From an uncultured Lachnospiraceae bacterium (lineage in GTDB: Bacteria > Bacillota > Clostridia > Lachnospirales > Lachnospiraceae): a stretch of 49,571 nt of DNA. Numbering within the stretch: position 1 is the first letter of the stretch; the number at the start of each line of letters is the position of its first letter. The position numbers and the translations under genes were made by a program. The notes beneath the pieces are model-generated. The model ran no database searches, was not told where the DNA came from, and saw nothing but the letters and a program-made list of their open reading frames with translations. Shown here one piece after another: positions 25,848 to 34,910 of the stretch. The DNA lies in contig CALWDR010000110.1 of assembly GCA_944376745.1 (NCBI GenBank), positions 1-49,571 of the forward strand. Reading direction: 5' to 3'.

Positions 25848-25919
25848 CAAAATGCGTCGACAAGGAGCCCGCCGCGCGCCCCCGCGGAGCCAGACAGCGG
25901 CCCTGTGTTCCCAGGCGGC

Positions 25920-26318
25920 TTACGGCTTCTGCTCCAAAAACAGCTTCCGGGTGACAAAGTTCCAGACCATCACCACCAGGGTGGCCAGGATCTTGGAAAT
26001 CCGGTAATCCACGCCTACCAGCTCCACAACGAGCCAGAGGATGAGCTGGTTTAAGCCCATCCCCAGCAGGCACAGCATCGTAAAGAGGAGGAACTCCTTG
26101 AGCTTGCTCCTGTCCTCCCGGCCCCGGAACACGTACTTCATGCTGGCGGCATAATTGAACACCAGGGAGATGGCGTAGGATAGGGTGGAGGAGAGCAGGT
26201 AAAAAATGCCGCATACCTCCGTAAAAAATACCATCAGCCCGTAGTCCAGAAGGGTGGATATGACACCAACAATGCCGAATTTGATCAACTGCACCAGCAG
26301 TCCTGCGTATTTTCTCAT
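25920..26318 (-). CDS. GtrA-family membrane protein, copy 2
   Basis: 132 aa, four membrane helices, same fold as the protein at 25028-25474: IKFGIVGVISTLLDYGLMVF, NYAASMKYVFRG and ILATLVVMVWNFVTRKLFLE. It probably flips or presents a polyprenyl-linked sugar. The gene begins 13 bases after glmS ends, so it is in the glmS transcript. The two copies are clearly homologous (the FGIDYGL/TLLDYGL and NFVTRKL blocks align) but have diverged, which points to two different sugars or an old duplication. Confidence 0.92.
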   Translation of the reverse strand: MRKYAGLLVQLIKFGIVGVISTLLDYGLMVFFTEVCGIFYLLSSTLSYAISLVFNYAASMKYVFRGREDRSKLKEFLLFTMLCLLGMGLNQLILWLVVELVGVDYRISKILATLVVMVWNFVTRKLFLEQKP

Positions 26319-26331
26319 GGCCTGGCTGCTC

Positions 26332-28158
26332 CTACTCCACCGTCACGGACTTTGCCAGATTCCTGGGCTTATCCACATCACAGCCCCGGCCCACGGCCAC
26401 ATAGTAGCTGAAAAGCTGCAGGGGAATGATGGCCAGGGAGTTGGTAAAATAGCGGTTGGTGGTGGGAATGTAGATCACGTAGTCCGCGGCCTTCTCTATG
26501 TCCGTGTTGTCCTCGTTGGTCACCGCCAGCACGAAGGCGCCCCGGGTGCGGACCTCCACAATGTTGCTGATAGTCTTTTTGTACAGCTCCTTCTGGGTGG
26601 CCACAGCGGCCACCAGGGTCCCCTCCTCGATGAGGGAGATGGTCCCGTGCTTCAGCTCCCCGGCGGCGTAAGCCTCCGAGTGGATATAGGAAATCTCCTT
26701 CAGCTTCAGGGAGCCCTCCATGGAAATGGCGTAGTCGATCCCTCTCCCGATGAAGAAAATGTCCCTGGCCGCCAGATAACGGTTGGCAAATTTCTGGATG
26801 CGCCCCTTGTTGGCCAGAAGCATCTCGATCTGCCCCGGCAGGCCCTTCAGGTCCACGATCATGCTTTCCACCTCCGCCTGGGTGACGGTGCCCCGCACCT
26901 GGGCAAATTTGATGGCCAGAAGGTACTGGGCGATGAGCTGGGCGCTGTAGGCCTTGGTGGTGGCCACGGCGATCTCCGGCCCCGCCCAGGTGTACATGAC
27001 CTTGTGGGCCTCCCGGGCGATGGAGCTTCCCACCACATTGACGATGCCCAGGGTCTTGGCTCCTCTGGCCTTGGCCTCCCGAAGGGCCGCCAGGGAATCC
27101 GCGGTCTCCCCGGACTGGCTGATGATGATCACCAGCGCCCCCTCCTCCAAAATGGGATCGCGGTACCGAAACTCCGAGGCCAGATCCACCTCCACGGGTA
27201 TCCGGGCCATCCCCTCAAAGACATACTTGGCCGTGACGCCGGTATGATAGGCGGAGCCGCAGGCCACGATATGGATCTTGCGGATGGCCCGGATCTCCTC
27301 CGGAGTCATGCCCAGCTCCTCGATCTCGATGGCGCCATCCTTCAGCCTGGGACTTAGGGTATCCCGGACGGTCTTGGGCTGCTCATACATCTCCTTTAGC
27401 ATGAAGTGCTCATAGCCGCCCTTCTCCGCCGCGTTGATGTCCCACTGGATGGTGGTGGACTCCTTCTTAATCTCCTCGCTGTCCACGTTGTAGAAGGCGA
27501 TACTGTCTTTTTTCAGGACGGCGATCTCCTCATTCTGGATAAAATACACCTCCCGCGTGTACTTCAGCACAGCCGGGACATCGGAGGCGATCAGGTTCCC
27601 GTCCTTCGCCTCCCCCACGATCAGCGGGCTGTCCTTGCGGACGGCGTAGAGGGTGTCGGGGAAGTCCTTGAAAATTATGCCCAGGGCGTAGGAACCCTCC
27701 ACCCGGTGCATGACCTTGGTGATGGCTTCCAGGGGATTTCCCTTATAATAATAGTCCAGAAGATGGGCCAGCACCTCCGTGTCCGTCTCGGACAGAAATT
27801 CATAGCCCTTATCCTGGAGCTTCTTTTTCAGCTTCAGGTAATTCTCTATGATGCCGTTGTGGACCACGGTGATGGTCTCGGCCTTGTTATAGTGGGGATG
27901 GGCGTTGATGTCGGAGGGCGACCCGTGGGTGGCCCAGCGGGTGTGCCCGATTCCCAGCATTCCCGGCATGGTGGCCCCGTCATGGGTCAGCTCGCTCAAC
28001 ACCTTCAGCCGGCCCGCCGCCTTCTTTACATGGATCTCCTCCCCGTCAAACACGGCGATCCCCGCCGAGTCATAGCCCCGGTACTCCAGCTTCGACAAGC
28101 CGTCCAGCAAAATGGGGGCCGCCTGAGCAGTCCCGATATAACCGACAATTCCACACAT
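26332..28158 (-). CDS. glmS: Glutamine-fructose-6-phosphate aminotransferase (GlcN-6-P synthase)
   Basis: 608 aa, standard length. Makes glucosamine-6-phosphate from fructose-6-phosphate and glutamine, the entry to UDP-GlcNAc for wall and glycopolymer. N-terminal glutaminase with catalytic Cys2 (MCGIVGYIG) and HTRWATHG; two SIS sugar-isomerase domains with ISQSGETADSLAALREAK and a C-terminal PRNLAKSVTVE. ATG 28158 has GAGGAGG. I find no glmS ribozyme in the 77-base leader; a GGCGGCC/GGCCGCC inverted repeat is there instead. It stands among glycopolymer genes, so its product may be meant for them. Confidence 0.98.
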   Translation of the reverse strand: MCGIVGYIGTAQAAPILLDGLSKLEYRGYDSAGIAVFDGEEIHVKKAAGRLKVLSELTHDGATMPGMLGIGHTRWATHGSPSDINAHPHYNKAETITVVHNGIIENYLKLKKKLQDKGYEFLSETDTEVLAHLLDYYYKGNPLEAITKVMHRVEGSYALGIIFKDFPDTLYAVRKDSPLIVGEAKDGNLIASDVPAVLKYTREVYFIQNEEIAVLKKDSIAFYNVDSEEIKKESTTIQWDINAAEKGGYEHFMLKEMYEQPKTVRDTLSPRLKDGAIEIEELGMTPEEIRAIRKIHIVACGSAYHTGVTAKYVFEGMARIPVEVDLASEFRYRDPILEEGALVIIISQSGETADSLAALREAKARGAKTLGIVNVVGSSIAREAHKVMYTWAGPEIAVATTKAYSAQLIAQYLLAIKFAQVRGTVTQAEVESMIVDLKGLPGQIEMLLANKGRIQKFANRYLAARDIFFIGRGIDYAISMEGSLKLKEISYIHSEAYAAGELKHGTISLIEEGTLVAAVATQKELYKKTISNIVEVRTRGAFVLAVTNEDNTDIEKAADYVIYIPTTNRYFTNSLAIIPLQLFSYYVAVGRGCDVDKPRNLAKSVTVE

Positions 28159-28235
28159 ACTTTTTCCTCCTCATTCTGTGGCGGCCCGGCTCCGCAGGGC
28201 AAAACCCCGGCTGCCGGAGGCCGCCCGATCTCATT

Positions 28236-29201
28236 TTATTGCTCCCGCTCCCACAAAGCCCTCCAGTAATCGGGACTCATGGTGCGTTTCAATATGGCTT
28301 CCTTCTTCATGCTCCGATACCGTTTCCCGGCCCGGTAGCCCAGATACTTCCAGCCGCTCTGCCAGACAAGGTGCCAAAGGAGCCAGGGCTTCCCGATTTT
28401 TACCAGATAACGGGCCGTATCCTTCACCATGCGCAGGCCCTCGGACTCGGAGCGGACGCCGGAAAAGACCTCCGGGTGCTGCACCTGGGAGACCGCCAGA
28501 TCGAAATTCCGCCGGTACTGCTGCCTTCCGGTATAATTGTGGGAGTGAAGGACCTGGGCCGCTGCCGCGTAGGCCACAGTGTACCCCGCCGTCACTGCGT
28601 GGCCGGCGTAGATCATATCCTCATTAAACAGGGTATGCGCCTCAAAGCCCCCCAATTCCTCATAAATATCTCTCCGGTAGGCCGCACAGACATTGGAGCA
28701 GAAATACGTCTTGATCCCCAGGGCGGGCAGGTCCTCCCTGGACTTGCGCAGATCCCCGGGAGGATAATTAAAGCTTCGGGTGTAAACCTCCACCGGACTG
28801 CAGTCCTCCCTGGGAAGCTGCCTGCCGTAGGAGACAGCCACTCCCGGCTCCTGGAAGGGGGCCAGCAGCCGCTCCACCAGAAATACGTCCGCCGGGAGGG
28901 CGTCCTGGGTCATGCAGATAAAATACGGGGTCTGGGAGCGCTCCACCGCCAGCCGTCGGGTGCCCCCGTGGTCAAAGTCCCGCTTCGATACGTGAAATAC
29001 CTCCACCGGGAAGGGGAGACTCTCCAAAAGCTTTCCCACCTCTTCCCGCTTTGCATAGGCCTCCCACAGCTCTTGCTCCGTGTTGGCGAGAATCACCTTA
29101 TGAACGACAAAGGTCTGCTCCTGCAATTTCTGCAGGAGCAGACATAAGCTTCTGTCCGGTTTGTATACAGGGATGATGATATCGACCATTGTCCTTGTCA
29201 T
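28236..29201 (-). CDS. GT2 glycosyltransferase, rhamnosyltransferase-like
   Basis: 321 aa from ATG 29201 behind AAAGGG (a TTG six bases upstream is less likely). GT-A fold: VDIIIPVYKPDRSLCLLLQK at the N-terminus, a RDFDHGGTRRLA segment typical of rhamnosyltransferases, the DxD-like CMTQDALPAD, and the FNEDMIYAGHAVTAGY catalytic-base region. The C-terminal part is helical and basic. Acceptor and donor cannot be read, but a dTDP-rhamnose donor is usual in this subgroup. The coding sequence contains a perfect 13-bp hairpin (29113-29125 with 29131-29143). It lies between LCP and glmS. Confidence 0.9.
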   Translation of the reverse strand: MTRTMVDIIIPVYKPDRSLCLLLQKLQEQTFVVHKVILANTEQELWEAYAKREEVGKLLESLPFPVEVFHVSKRDFDHGGTRRLAVERSQTPYFICMTQDALPADVFLVERLLAPFQEPGVAVSYGRQLPREDCSPVEVYTRSFNYPPGDLRKSREDLPALGIKTYFCSNVCAAYRRDIYEELGGFEAHTLFNEDMIYAGHAVTAGYTVAYAAAAQVLHSHNYTGRQQYRRNFDLAVSQVQHPEVFSGVRSESEGLRMVKDTARYLVKIGKPWLLWHLVWQSGWKYLGYRAGKRYRSMKKEAILKRTMSPDYWRALWEREQ

Positions 29202-29229
29202 AAACAACCCTTTCTATCGTTTCCGACGC

Positions 29230-30339
29230 TTACTCCGCGGCATTATCGGAATCCTCATCTCTGGCTAAGCCGGTAACCTCCACAATGTGGTCGCTGATCT
29301 CCTGTACGGTCTTACTGACCTCATACTCCTCATTTTCATAGAGGAACGCGTGAAGCTGGTCCACATTGCTGGCCAGGTCCACGGCCACCACGCAGTCCCC
29401 GGCATTTTTTATATCTTTCGCTTCCAGTTCAAAGGGGAATCCGGTGTTCTCTCCCAGGCTGTAGCTGAAGGCATCCTTGGCCAGGTCCAAAAGCTCCAGG
29501 TTGGTAAAGCTGGTGGAGATATAGGGGAATACCTCGTCGATGAGATTGTTGATGGTCCCCAGGTCCGAAGCCAGGGCTTTCTCCACCATCTTCTGGATCA
29601 CCAGCCGCTGCCGCTCGGTGCGCTTGAAGTCGCTTCCGGCGGTATACCGGATGCGGGCGTAGGCGGTGGCCTGCACGCCGTCCAGATTGTACGTGCCGCC
29701 GCTCCACAGGTGGTTCGCCTCCTTGCCGGTGAGCTCGGCAACCTCGTCTATATAGCCGTTGATCAGGGACGCCTCCTGGTTGGTAAGCTCGATCTCCACG
29801 CCGCCCAGGGTATCCACAGCCCTGGCCACGGCGTTAAAATCCACAGCCACGTAATCTGTGATGTTCAGATCCAGATTCGTATTAAGCATATTGATGGCCT
29901 GTCTGGGGCCGCCCCGGTTGTAAGCCGCGTTGGCCTTCCGGTATCCGTCATCCTCCGTGATATTCAGGTATGTATCGCGGTATACGGACGCAAGCTTCAC
30001 TTCCTTGGTCTTATTGTTGATGCTGGCGACCATGATCACGTCGCTGTTTCCGCTCTGGAAATTGCCGTTGGAACGGTTGTCCAGGCCAAAGAGCGCAATG
30101 GTGGTGTACTGATCCAGCGTCTCCTCCACCTCCGGAAGCTTTATGTTGAAATCCAGTTCCTCCTTGTCGATCTTCAAGCCGCTGTCGATCTTCTCCATTT
30201 TCAGGCTGACATAGAGGGCCGCCAGAACCACGAGCAGAATCAGAATCTCAATGATAAATACGATCACCTTGATCTTGCGGCGCTTCCTGGCGGACTTTTT
30301 TTTCCTGCCCGGAGCACCTTGTTTGTTGGTAGTTGCCAT
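29230..30339 (-). CDS. LytR-CpsA-Psr (LCP) family glycopolymer ligase
   Basis: 369 aa. A basic cytosolic start (KKKSARKRRK), one membrane helix (about 24-45) and an outer LCP domain: FGLDNRS and NSDVIMVASINNKTKEVKLA, then VYRDTYLNI, KANAAYNRGGP, and the late TAYARIRYTAGSDFKRTERQ with the conserved arginines. LCP enzymes transfer lipid-linked glycopolymers (teichoic acid, capsule) to peptidoglycan outside the cell. The last gene but one before glmS, 21 bases after the polyprenyl glycosylphosphotransferase; both ends of a polymer pathway thus lie side by side. Confidence 0.95.
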   Translation of the reverse strand: MATTNKQGAPGRKKKSARKRRKIKVIVFIIEILILLVVLAALYVSLKMEKIDSGLKIDKEELDFNIKLPEVEETLDQYTTIALFGLDNRSNGNFQSGNSDVIMVASINNKTKEVKLASVYRDTYLNITEDDGYRKANAAYNRGGPRQAINMLNTNLDLNITDYVAVDFNAVARAVDTLGGVEIELTNQEASLINGYIDEVAELTGKEANHLWSGGTYNLDGVQATAYARIRYTAGSDFKRTERQRLVIQKMVEKALASDLGTINNLIDEVFPYISTSFTNLELLDLAKDAFSYSLGENTGFPFELEAKDIKNAGDCVVAVDLASNVDQLHAFLYENEEYEVSKTVQEISDHIVEVTGLARDEDSDNAAE

Positions 30340-30360
30340 TTTTTTATCCCTTCCTTTTTC

Positions 30361-31806
30361 TCAACATGCGTTTTTATTGACAAATCCTTTAAATACCGTC
30401 AGGAACAGGATCTTGATGTCCAGCCCCACGGTCCAGTTCTCGATATAATAGAGGTCATGCTCGATCCGCTTCTTGATGGAGGTGTCGCCCCGGTACCCGT
30501 TGACCTGGGCCCAGCCAGTCATACCCGGCCGCACCTGATGCTTGATCATATACCTGGGGATCTCCTCCCGGAACTTCTCCACAAACTGGGGGCGCTCCGG
30601 CCGCGGGCCCACCAGGCTCATATCGCCTTTCAGCACGTTAAAAAGCTGCGGCAGCTCGTCAATGCTTGTCTTTCTGATAAATTTGCCGATGGGAGTGATC
30701 CTGGGATCATTTTTCACCGTCCAGCCCTTCTTCTCCTGGCTCTCCTCCTGCACCCGCATGGAGCGGAACTTGTACATCTGAAAAGGGCGGTTGTGGCGTC
30801 CCACCCGCTCCTGGACGAAGATCAGCGGTCCCTTGGAGGTGGCCTTCACCAGCAGCGCCGTCAGAAGCATCACCGGCGAGAAGAGGACAATGCACAAAAG
30901 GGAGCCCACAATGTCCATCACCCGCTTCACAAAGGCGTTGAAGGTGTTGGACAGGGGCACGTAGCGGATGTTGATCACCGGCAGTCCCAGCAGATCCTCC
31001 GTGTAGGGCCTGGTGGGAATGATGTTGTTGTAGTCCGGGATAAATTTGGTGTGAACCCCGGATTTCTCACAGAGGGCCACGATGTGCTCCAGCTTGTAGT
31101 ACTCCTCCAGGCCAAGGGTAATGGCGATCTCATCCAGATGATTTTCCGGCAGGATCACAAACAAGTTGTCGATCCTTCCGATGATCTTGATCCCCTTGTA
31201 CATGGTCCCCCGCTCGATATTGTCGTCCAGGATTCCCCGGACGTTGTAGCCCCACTGGGGATTCTGCTTGATGCGGTCAATATACTCCTCCGCCGCCCGG
31301 GAATAACCCACCAGCAAAATATGCTTTAGATTATACCCCTTTTTGCGTATGTTGCGCAAGACGATTCTTATCACATTTCGCACAAAAACGTCCAGCACCA
31401 TATTGATCAGGTAGAAATAGAGCACCATCTCACGGGAAAAGTCCCCCATCTCCACCAGGATGCCGTCCATGGCGTACCGCACCACCGTACTGTCCAGAAG
31501 GAACAGGATGCTGAAAATGATCACCAGTCCCACGGTGTTGGCCTTGAAAATGTTCCAGGCTTCCAGCCGCCGTCCCTGAACTCTCTTGGGCGTGTACAGG
31601 TTAAAGGCGTAGTACAGAAGGATAAATAGCGGTATGATCACAACCAGCGCGCCCATATAGATCTCCATGGGCAGTACGCCGGCCTGGGCCGACAAGATCC
31701 CGCTTTTGAACTTTAACCACCAGGCCAGCAGATAAGCCGACGCCGTTACCATGGCGTCCAGCACCACGTGGAGACGGTTGAAATGCCGTTGATTGTCCTT
31801 AATCAT
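30361..31806 (-). CDS. Polyprenyl glycosylphosphotransferase (WcaJ/CpsE-type)
   Basis: 481 aa. N-terminal four to five membrane helices, a CoA-binding-like middle domain (ILLVGYSRAAEEYIDRIKQN), one more helix and the C-terminal bacterial sugar transferase domain: KRVMDIVGSLLCIVLFSPVM, YKFRSMR, RKTSIDELPQLFNVLKGDMS and GPRPERPQFV, then PGMTGWAQVNGYRG. It puts sugar-1-phosphate (glucose, galactose or a QuiNAc-like sugar) on undecaprenyl phosphate, starting repeat-unit synthesis. ATG 31806 has AGGTGATG. This gene marks the locus as a lipid-linked surface polysaccharide pathway. Confidence 0.96.
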   Translation of the reverse strand: MIKDNQRHFNRLHVVLDAMVTASAYLLAWWLKFKSGILSAQAGVLPMEIYMGALVVIIPLFILLYYAFNLYTPKRVQGRRLEAWNIFKANTVGLVIIFSILFLLDSTVVRYAMDGILVEMGDFSREMVLYFYLINMVLDVFVRNVIRIVLRNIRKKGYNLKHILLVGYSRAAEEYIDRIKQNPQWGYNVRGILDDNIERGTMYKGIKIIGRIDNLFVILPENHLDEIAITLGLEEYYKLEHIVALCEKSGVHTKFIPDYNNIIPTRPYTEDLLGLPVINIRYVPLSNTFNAFVKRVMDIVGSLLCIVLFSPVMLLTALLVKATSKGPLIFVQERVGRHNRPFQMYKFRSMRVQEESQEKKGWTVKNDPRITPIGKFIRKTSIDELPQLFNVLKGDMSLVGPRPERPQFVEKFREEIPRYMIKHQVRPGMTGWAQVNGYRGDTSIKKRIEHDLYYIENWTVGLDIKILFLTVFKGFVNKNAC

Positions 31807-31861
31807 GTCATCACCTATTCCATCTTACATCAACGTTGTCAGGAAAACAATTTATATTTTC

Positions 31862-32821
31862 TTAAAATTTTATGAACCGGCGCAGGGTGTTCGCCCAAAG
31901 CTCAAGCTGAATTTTCCAGCAATTTCTGAAATTTCCCCGCCGGTAGATCCGCTTATGCTCCCGTCTGCACAGGGCAAATCCCTGGGAAATCCCCTGCCGG
32001 TACTCCTTTCCCAGATGCTTCCGGGAAAAAAAGATAAATTTCAGCGCGATCCCCGCAAACAGCAGGGGACTGTTGAGAAGCAGCTGCCACAGGGGCATAT
32101 TCTTGTAGGCCAGGTACAGGCTGTTGCGGGCGGACAAGCGGACCTTGAACTCGTTGTGCATGGAGCCGGTGGTGGCGCTTCCCATGTGGTACACCCGGGC
32201 CGTGGGCACGAAATAGTTGACATACCCCATCAGCCGGCCCCGGTAGCCTAAATCCACGTCCTCCAGATAGGCAAAATGCAGCTCGTCGAAGCCCCCCGCC
32301 TTCTCCACCAGGTCCTTCCGGTAAATGGCGGCCCCGGCGCAGGAGGCGAAGATGCGGTCCTGCTTCCCGTACCGGCTCTCCTCCCGGCCCTTGCCCCTGG
32401 CGAAGGCCCAGCCCAGGGCGCAGTAGAAATCCCCGCCGTCGTCCATCTTATCCCGCCTGTAATAGTCCAGCATTTTTGCCTGGCAGGAAAAGATCCTTTC
32501 GTCGGACTTGATGGCCGAAAGCAGCTCCCGGGCAAATTCCGGCTCCGCCTGGGTATCGTTGTTCAAAAGGATCACATAGGGCGTTTTGGCCGCCCGGATG
32601 CCCCGGTTCACCGCGCCGCAGAAACCGTAATTTTTGTCCAGAGCAAGCACCTCCACCTGGCTGTACCGCTCCCTTAAGAGCGCAAGGCTGCCGTCCGCGG
32701 AACCGTTATCCACCACCAGAAGGCGCAGCTCCGGCTGGGTCTGGACAAGCAGGGCGTCGAGGCAGGTCTCTAAATACGCCATTCCGTTATAATTGGGAAT
32801 GACCACTGTCACTTCCGCCAT
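31862..32821 (-). CDS. GT2 glycosyltransferase
   Basis: 319 aa from ATG 32821 behind AAAGGAG at 9 bases; the start lies inside the 3' end of the previous gene (35-base overlap). WcaA/RfbN-like GT-A: VTVVIPNYNGMAYLETCLDA, VVDNGSADGS, ILLNNDTQAEPEF (the DxD equivalent NDT), and the base region FAYLEDVDLGYRGRLMGY. The C-terminus carries amphipathic and hydrophobic helices (LLLNSPLLFAGIALKFIFFS) which should anchor it to the membrane. A rhamnosyl- or galactosyltransferase of the glycopolymer pathway is likely; specificity is unknown. Confidence 0.9.
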   Translation of the reverse strand: MAEVTVVIPNYNGMAYLETCLDALLVQTQPELRLLVVDNGSADGSLALLRERYSQVEVLALDKNYGFCGAVNRGIRAAKTPYVILLNNDTQAEPEFARELLSAIKSDERIFSCQAKMLDYYRRDKMDDGGDFYCALGWAFARGKGREESRYGKQDRIFASCAGAAIYRKDLVEKAGGFDELHFAYLEDVDLGYRGRLMGYVNYFVPTARVYHMGSATTGSMHNEFKVRLSARNSLYLAYKNMPLWQLLLNSPLLFAGIALKFIFFSRKHLGKEYRQGISQGFALCRREHKRIYRRGNFRNCWKIQLELWANTLRRFIKF

Positions 32822-33773
32822 GGTCCGTCTCTCCTTTGCTCGCCTCTCCGGTGTACACATTTCTTATGATGTACTGGGGCGTGTTGTTGAGATTGATGTT
32901 CATGCGCCCGATGTATTCTCCCAGCAGCCCCAGCATGATGAGGATGATGCCGCCCAAGAGGAGGATGGCCGTCATGATGGAGCTCCAGCCCTCCACAGGC
33001 TCGCCGTAGAGGATCTGCTTTAACACCACATAAATGCCGTACAGGAAGCCGCCGCAGGCGATCAGCGTCCCGATGACCGCCGAGAACCGCAGGGGCTTTA
33101 CGGAAAAGGCGATAAATCCGTTCATCCACACCTTGAAGCATTTCAACAGGGTGAAATTAGACTTTCCCTCCTCCCGAGGACGGTGGTCGATATAGACGTT
33201 GGTGATCCGCTCGGTGGTCCTTAGGATCAGCCCCCAGATATAGGGGAAGGAATTCCGGTCCTTCTGCATCTCATCCACCACAAAGCGGTCCATGGCAAAA
33301 TAGCTGCACAGCCGAAGGTGCCTGGGCTTGTCCAGCAGGATACAGGCCATCCAGTCGTTGATCCGGCTCCCCAGATTCTTGATCTTGCTGTGCTTCTTGT
33401 GCTCGTATCTTCCGAACACCACGTCCCAGCCCTCCTCCAGCTTGGCCAGAAGCTTTAAGGACTCCGCCGCCGGATTCTGGCCGTCGTCGTCCAGGGAGAC
33501 GATATACTCTCCCGCGGCCACGGAATACCCGGCCATCAGGGCGCTGTCCTGCCCGAAATTCTTAGACAGGTTCACCGCCGTCACCCGGGGATTCTCCCTT
33601 GCCAGCCGCCGGATCTCGCCCAGGGTATTGTCCCTGGGGGAGGCGTCGTTCACCAGTATGATCTCGTAGTCGTATTTCTCATTTTCCAAAAAAACAGAGT
33701 CAATCTCCGCCACCACATGAGCGATGGTCCGCTCCGAATTATAGCAGGGAATGACAAAGGACAATTTCTTCAT
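32787..33773 (-). CDS. GtrB/DPM-like polyprenyl-phosphate glycosyltransferase
   Basis: 328 aa. GT2 catalytic part LSFVIPCYNSERTIAHVVAE, ILVNDASPRDNT, LSKNFGQDSALMAGY and the metal site SLDDDGQNP, then two C-terminal membrane helices (about 230-255 and 265-290, with GEYIGRMNINLNNTPQYIIR at the end). This is the layout of GtrB/ArnC/DPM synthases, which load a sugar on polyprenyl phosphate for later transfer outside. GtrA-type flippases for such lipids are at 25.0-26.3 kb in the same locus. It starts 9 bases after the aminotransferase gene, so the linked sugar may be the amino sugar made by that enzyme (inference). Confidence 0.93.
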   Translation of the reverse strand: MKKLSFVIPCYNSERTIAHVVAEIDSVFLENEKYDYEIILVNDASPRDNTLGEIRRLARENPRVTAVNLSKNFGQDSALMAGYSVAAGEYIVSLDDDGQNPAAESLKLLAKLEEGWDVVFGRYEHKKHSKIKNLGSRINDWMACILLDKPRHLRLCSYFAMDRFVVDEMQKDRNSFPYIWGLILRTTERITNVYIDHRPREEGKSNFTLLKCFKVWMNGFIAFSVKPLRFSAVIGTLIACGGFLYGIYVVLKQILYGEPVEGWSSIMTAILLLGGIILIMLGLLGEYIGRMNINLNNTPQYIIRNVYTGEASKGETDHGGSDSGHSQL

Positions 33774-33782
33774 GCTTTTCCT

Positions 33783-34910
33783 CTATCCATAAAATTCTTT
33801 CAGCCTGCGGCACACATAGGACACGTCGTCCCCGGTGAGGTTGTTGTGTAATGGCAGCCGCAAAAGCCGCTCGCTCTCCCTGGTAGTATACCTGTCCTGC
33901 CCGTGGAATATGCCGTATTTCCTGCCAGCGGCCACGGTGTGCAGGGGGATATAGTGGAACACCGCTCCCACGCCCCGCTCCTTCAGATAGGAGATCAGGC
34001 GGCTGCGCTGTTCGATGTCATCGGTCTTGATGTAAAACATATGGGCGTTGTGGACGCAGCCCTCCGGCACATGGGGAAGCCCGATCTTCCCCCGCTCCGC
34101 CAGCGTTGTCAGCTCCCGGCGGTACCGGTCCCACAGGCCCAGCCGCCTGTCATTGATCTCATCCGCCAGCTCCAGCTGGGCCCAGAGATAGGCGGCATTC
34201 ATATCGCTGGGCAGGTAGGAGGAACCAAAATCCACCCAGGTATACTTGTCCACCTCGCCCCGCCAGAATTTGCTGCGGTCAGTGCCTTTCTCCCGGATCA
34301 GCTCCGCCCGGTCCCGGTTCTTAATGTCCCGGATCAGGATCGCCCCGCCCTCTCCCATGGAGTAGTTCTTGGTCTCATGGAAGGAATAACAGCCGTAGTC
34401 CCCGATACTGCCCAGGGGCCTGCCCTTGTAGCTGCTCATGACGGCCTGGGCCGCGTCCTCCACCACAGGCAGGCGGTGCCTCGCGGCAATGTCCATGATG
34501 GTGTCCATCTCACAGGCCACTCCCGCGTAGTGCATGACGCAGATGGCTCTGGTCCTGTCCGTAATGGCCTCCTCGATGAGGTTCTCGTCGATATTCATGG
34601 TATCCGGGCGGATGTCCACAAACACGATCCTGGCTCCCCGCAGCACAAAGGCGTCGGCGGTGGAGGCGAAGGTGTAGGAGGGCATGATGACCTCATCCCC
34701 CGGGCCGATGTCAAGAAGAATGGCCGCCATCTCCAGGGCATGGGTGCAGGAGGTGGTCAGAAGCACCTTGGGGGAGCGCATCCGCTCCTCCAGCCAGGCG
34801 TGGCATTTCTTGGTAAACATGCCGTCCCCGCAGATGTGGGCTGCCTCCACGGTCTGCCGCATATATTCAAATTCTTTTCCCGTAAAGGGTGGTTCGTTAA
34901 AATGTATCAT
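33783..34910 (-). CDS. dTDP-4-amino-4,6-dideoxygalactose transaminase-like (DegT/DnrJ/EryC1)
   Basis: 375 aa from ATG 34910, within the 3' end of the zinc-ribbon gene (14-base overlap). PLP sugar aminotransferase of the WecE/RffA type: MIHFNEPPFTGKEFEYMRQT at the start, TTSCTHALEMAAILLDIGPG, MPSYTFASTADAFVLRGA, the VVEDAAQAV cofactor Asp and the YSFHETKNYSMGEGG stretch with the catalytic Lys. The WecE subgroup aminates dTDP-4-keto-6-deoxyglucose to give dTDP-Fuc4N. Genes for making the dTDP-sugar precursor are not in this window. The product sugar is probably used by the adjacent glycosyltransferases. Confidence 0.93.
   Translation of the reverse strand: MIHFNEPPFTGKEFEYMRQTVEAAHICGDGMFTKKCHAWLEERMRSPKVLLTTSCTHALEMAAILLDIGPGDEVIMPSYTFASTADAFVLRGARIVFVDIRPDTMNIDENLIEEAITDRTRAICVMHYAGVACEMDTIMDIAARHRLPVVEDAAQAVMSSYKGRPLGSIGDYGCYSFHETKNYSMGEGGAILIRDIKNRDRAELIREKGTDRSKFWRGEVDKYTWVDFGSSYLPSDMNAAYLWAQLELADEINDRRLGLWDRYRRELTTLAERGKIGLPHVPEGCVHNAHMFYIKTDDIEQRSRLISYLKERGVGAVFHYIPLHTVAAGRKYGIFHGQDRYTTRESERLLRLPLHNNLTGDDVSYVCRRLKEFYG

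Noticed and set aside
28159..28235. glmS ribozyme
   Set aside because: The leader is only 77 bases, lacks the ribozyme core, and shows only a GC-rich inverted repeat.
29287..31329. Plus-strand reading frame of 680 codons opposite LCP and the glycosylphosphotransferase
   Set aside because: Antisense of two well-supported genes; high GC in third positions keeps the frame open.
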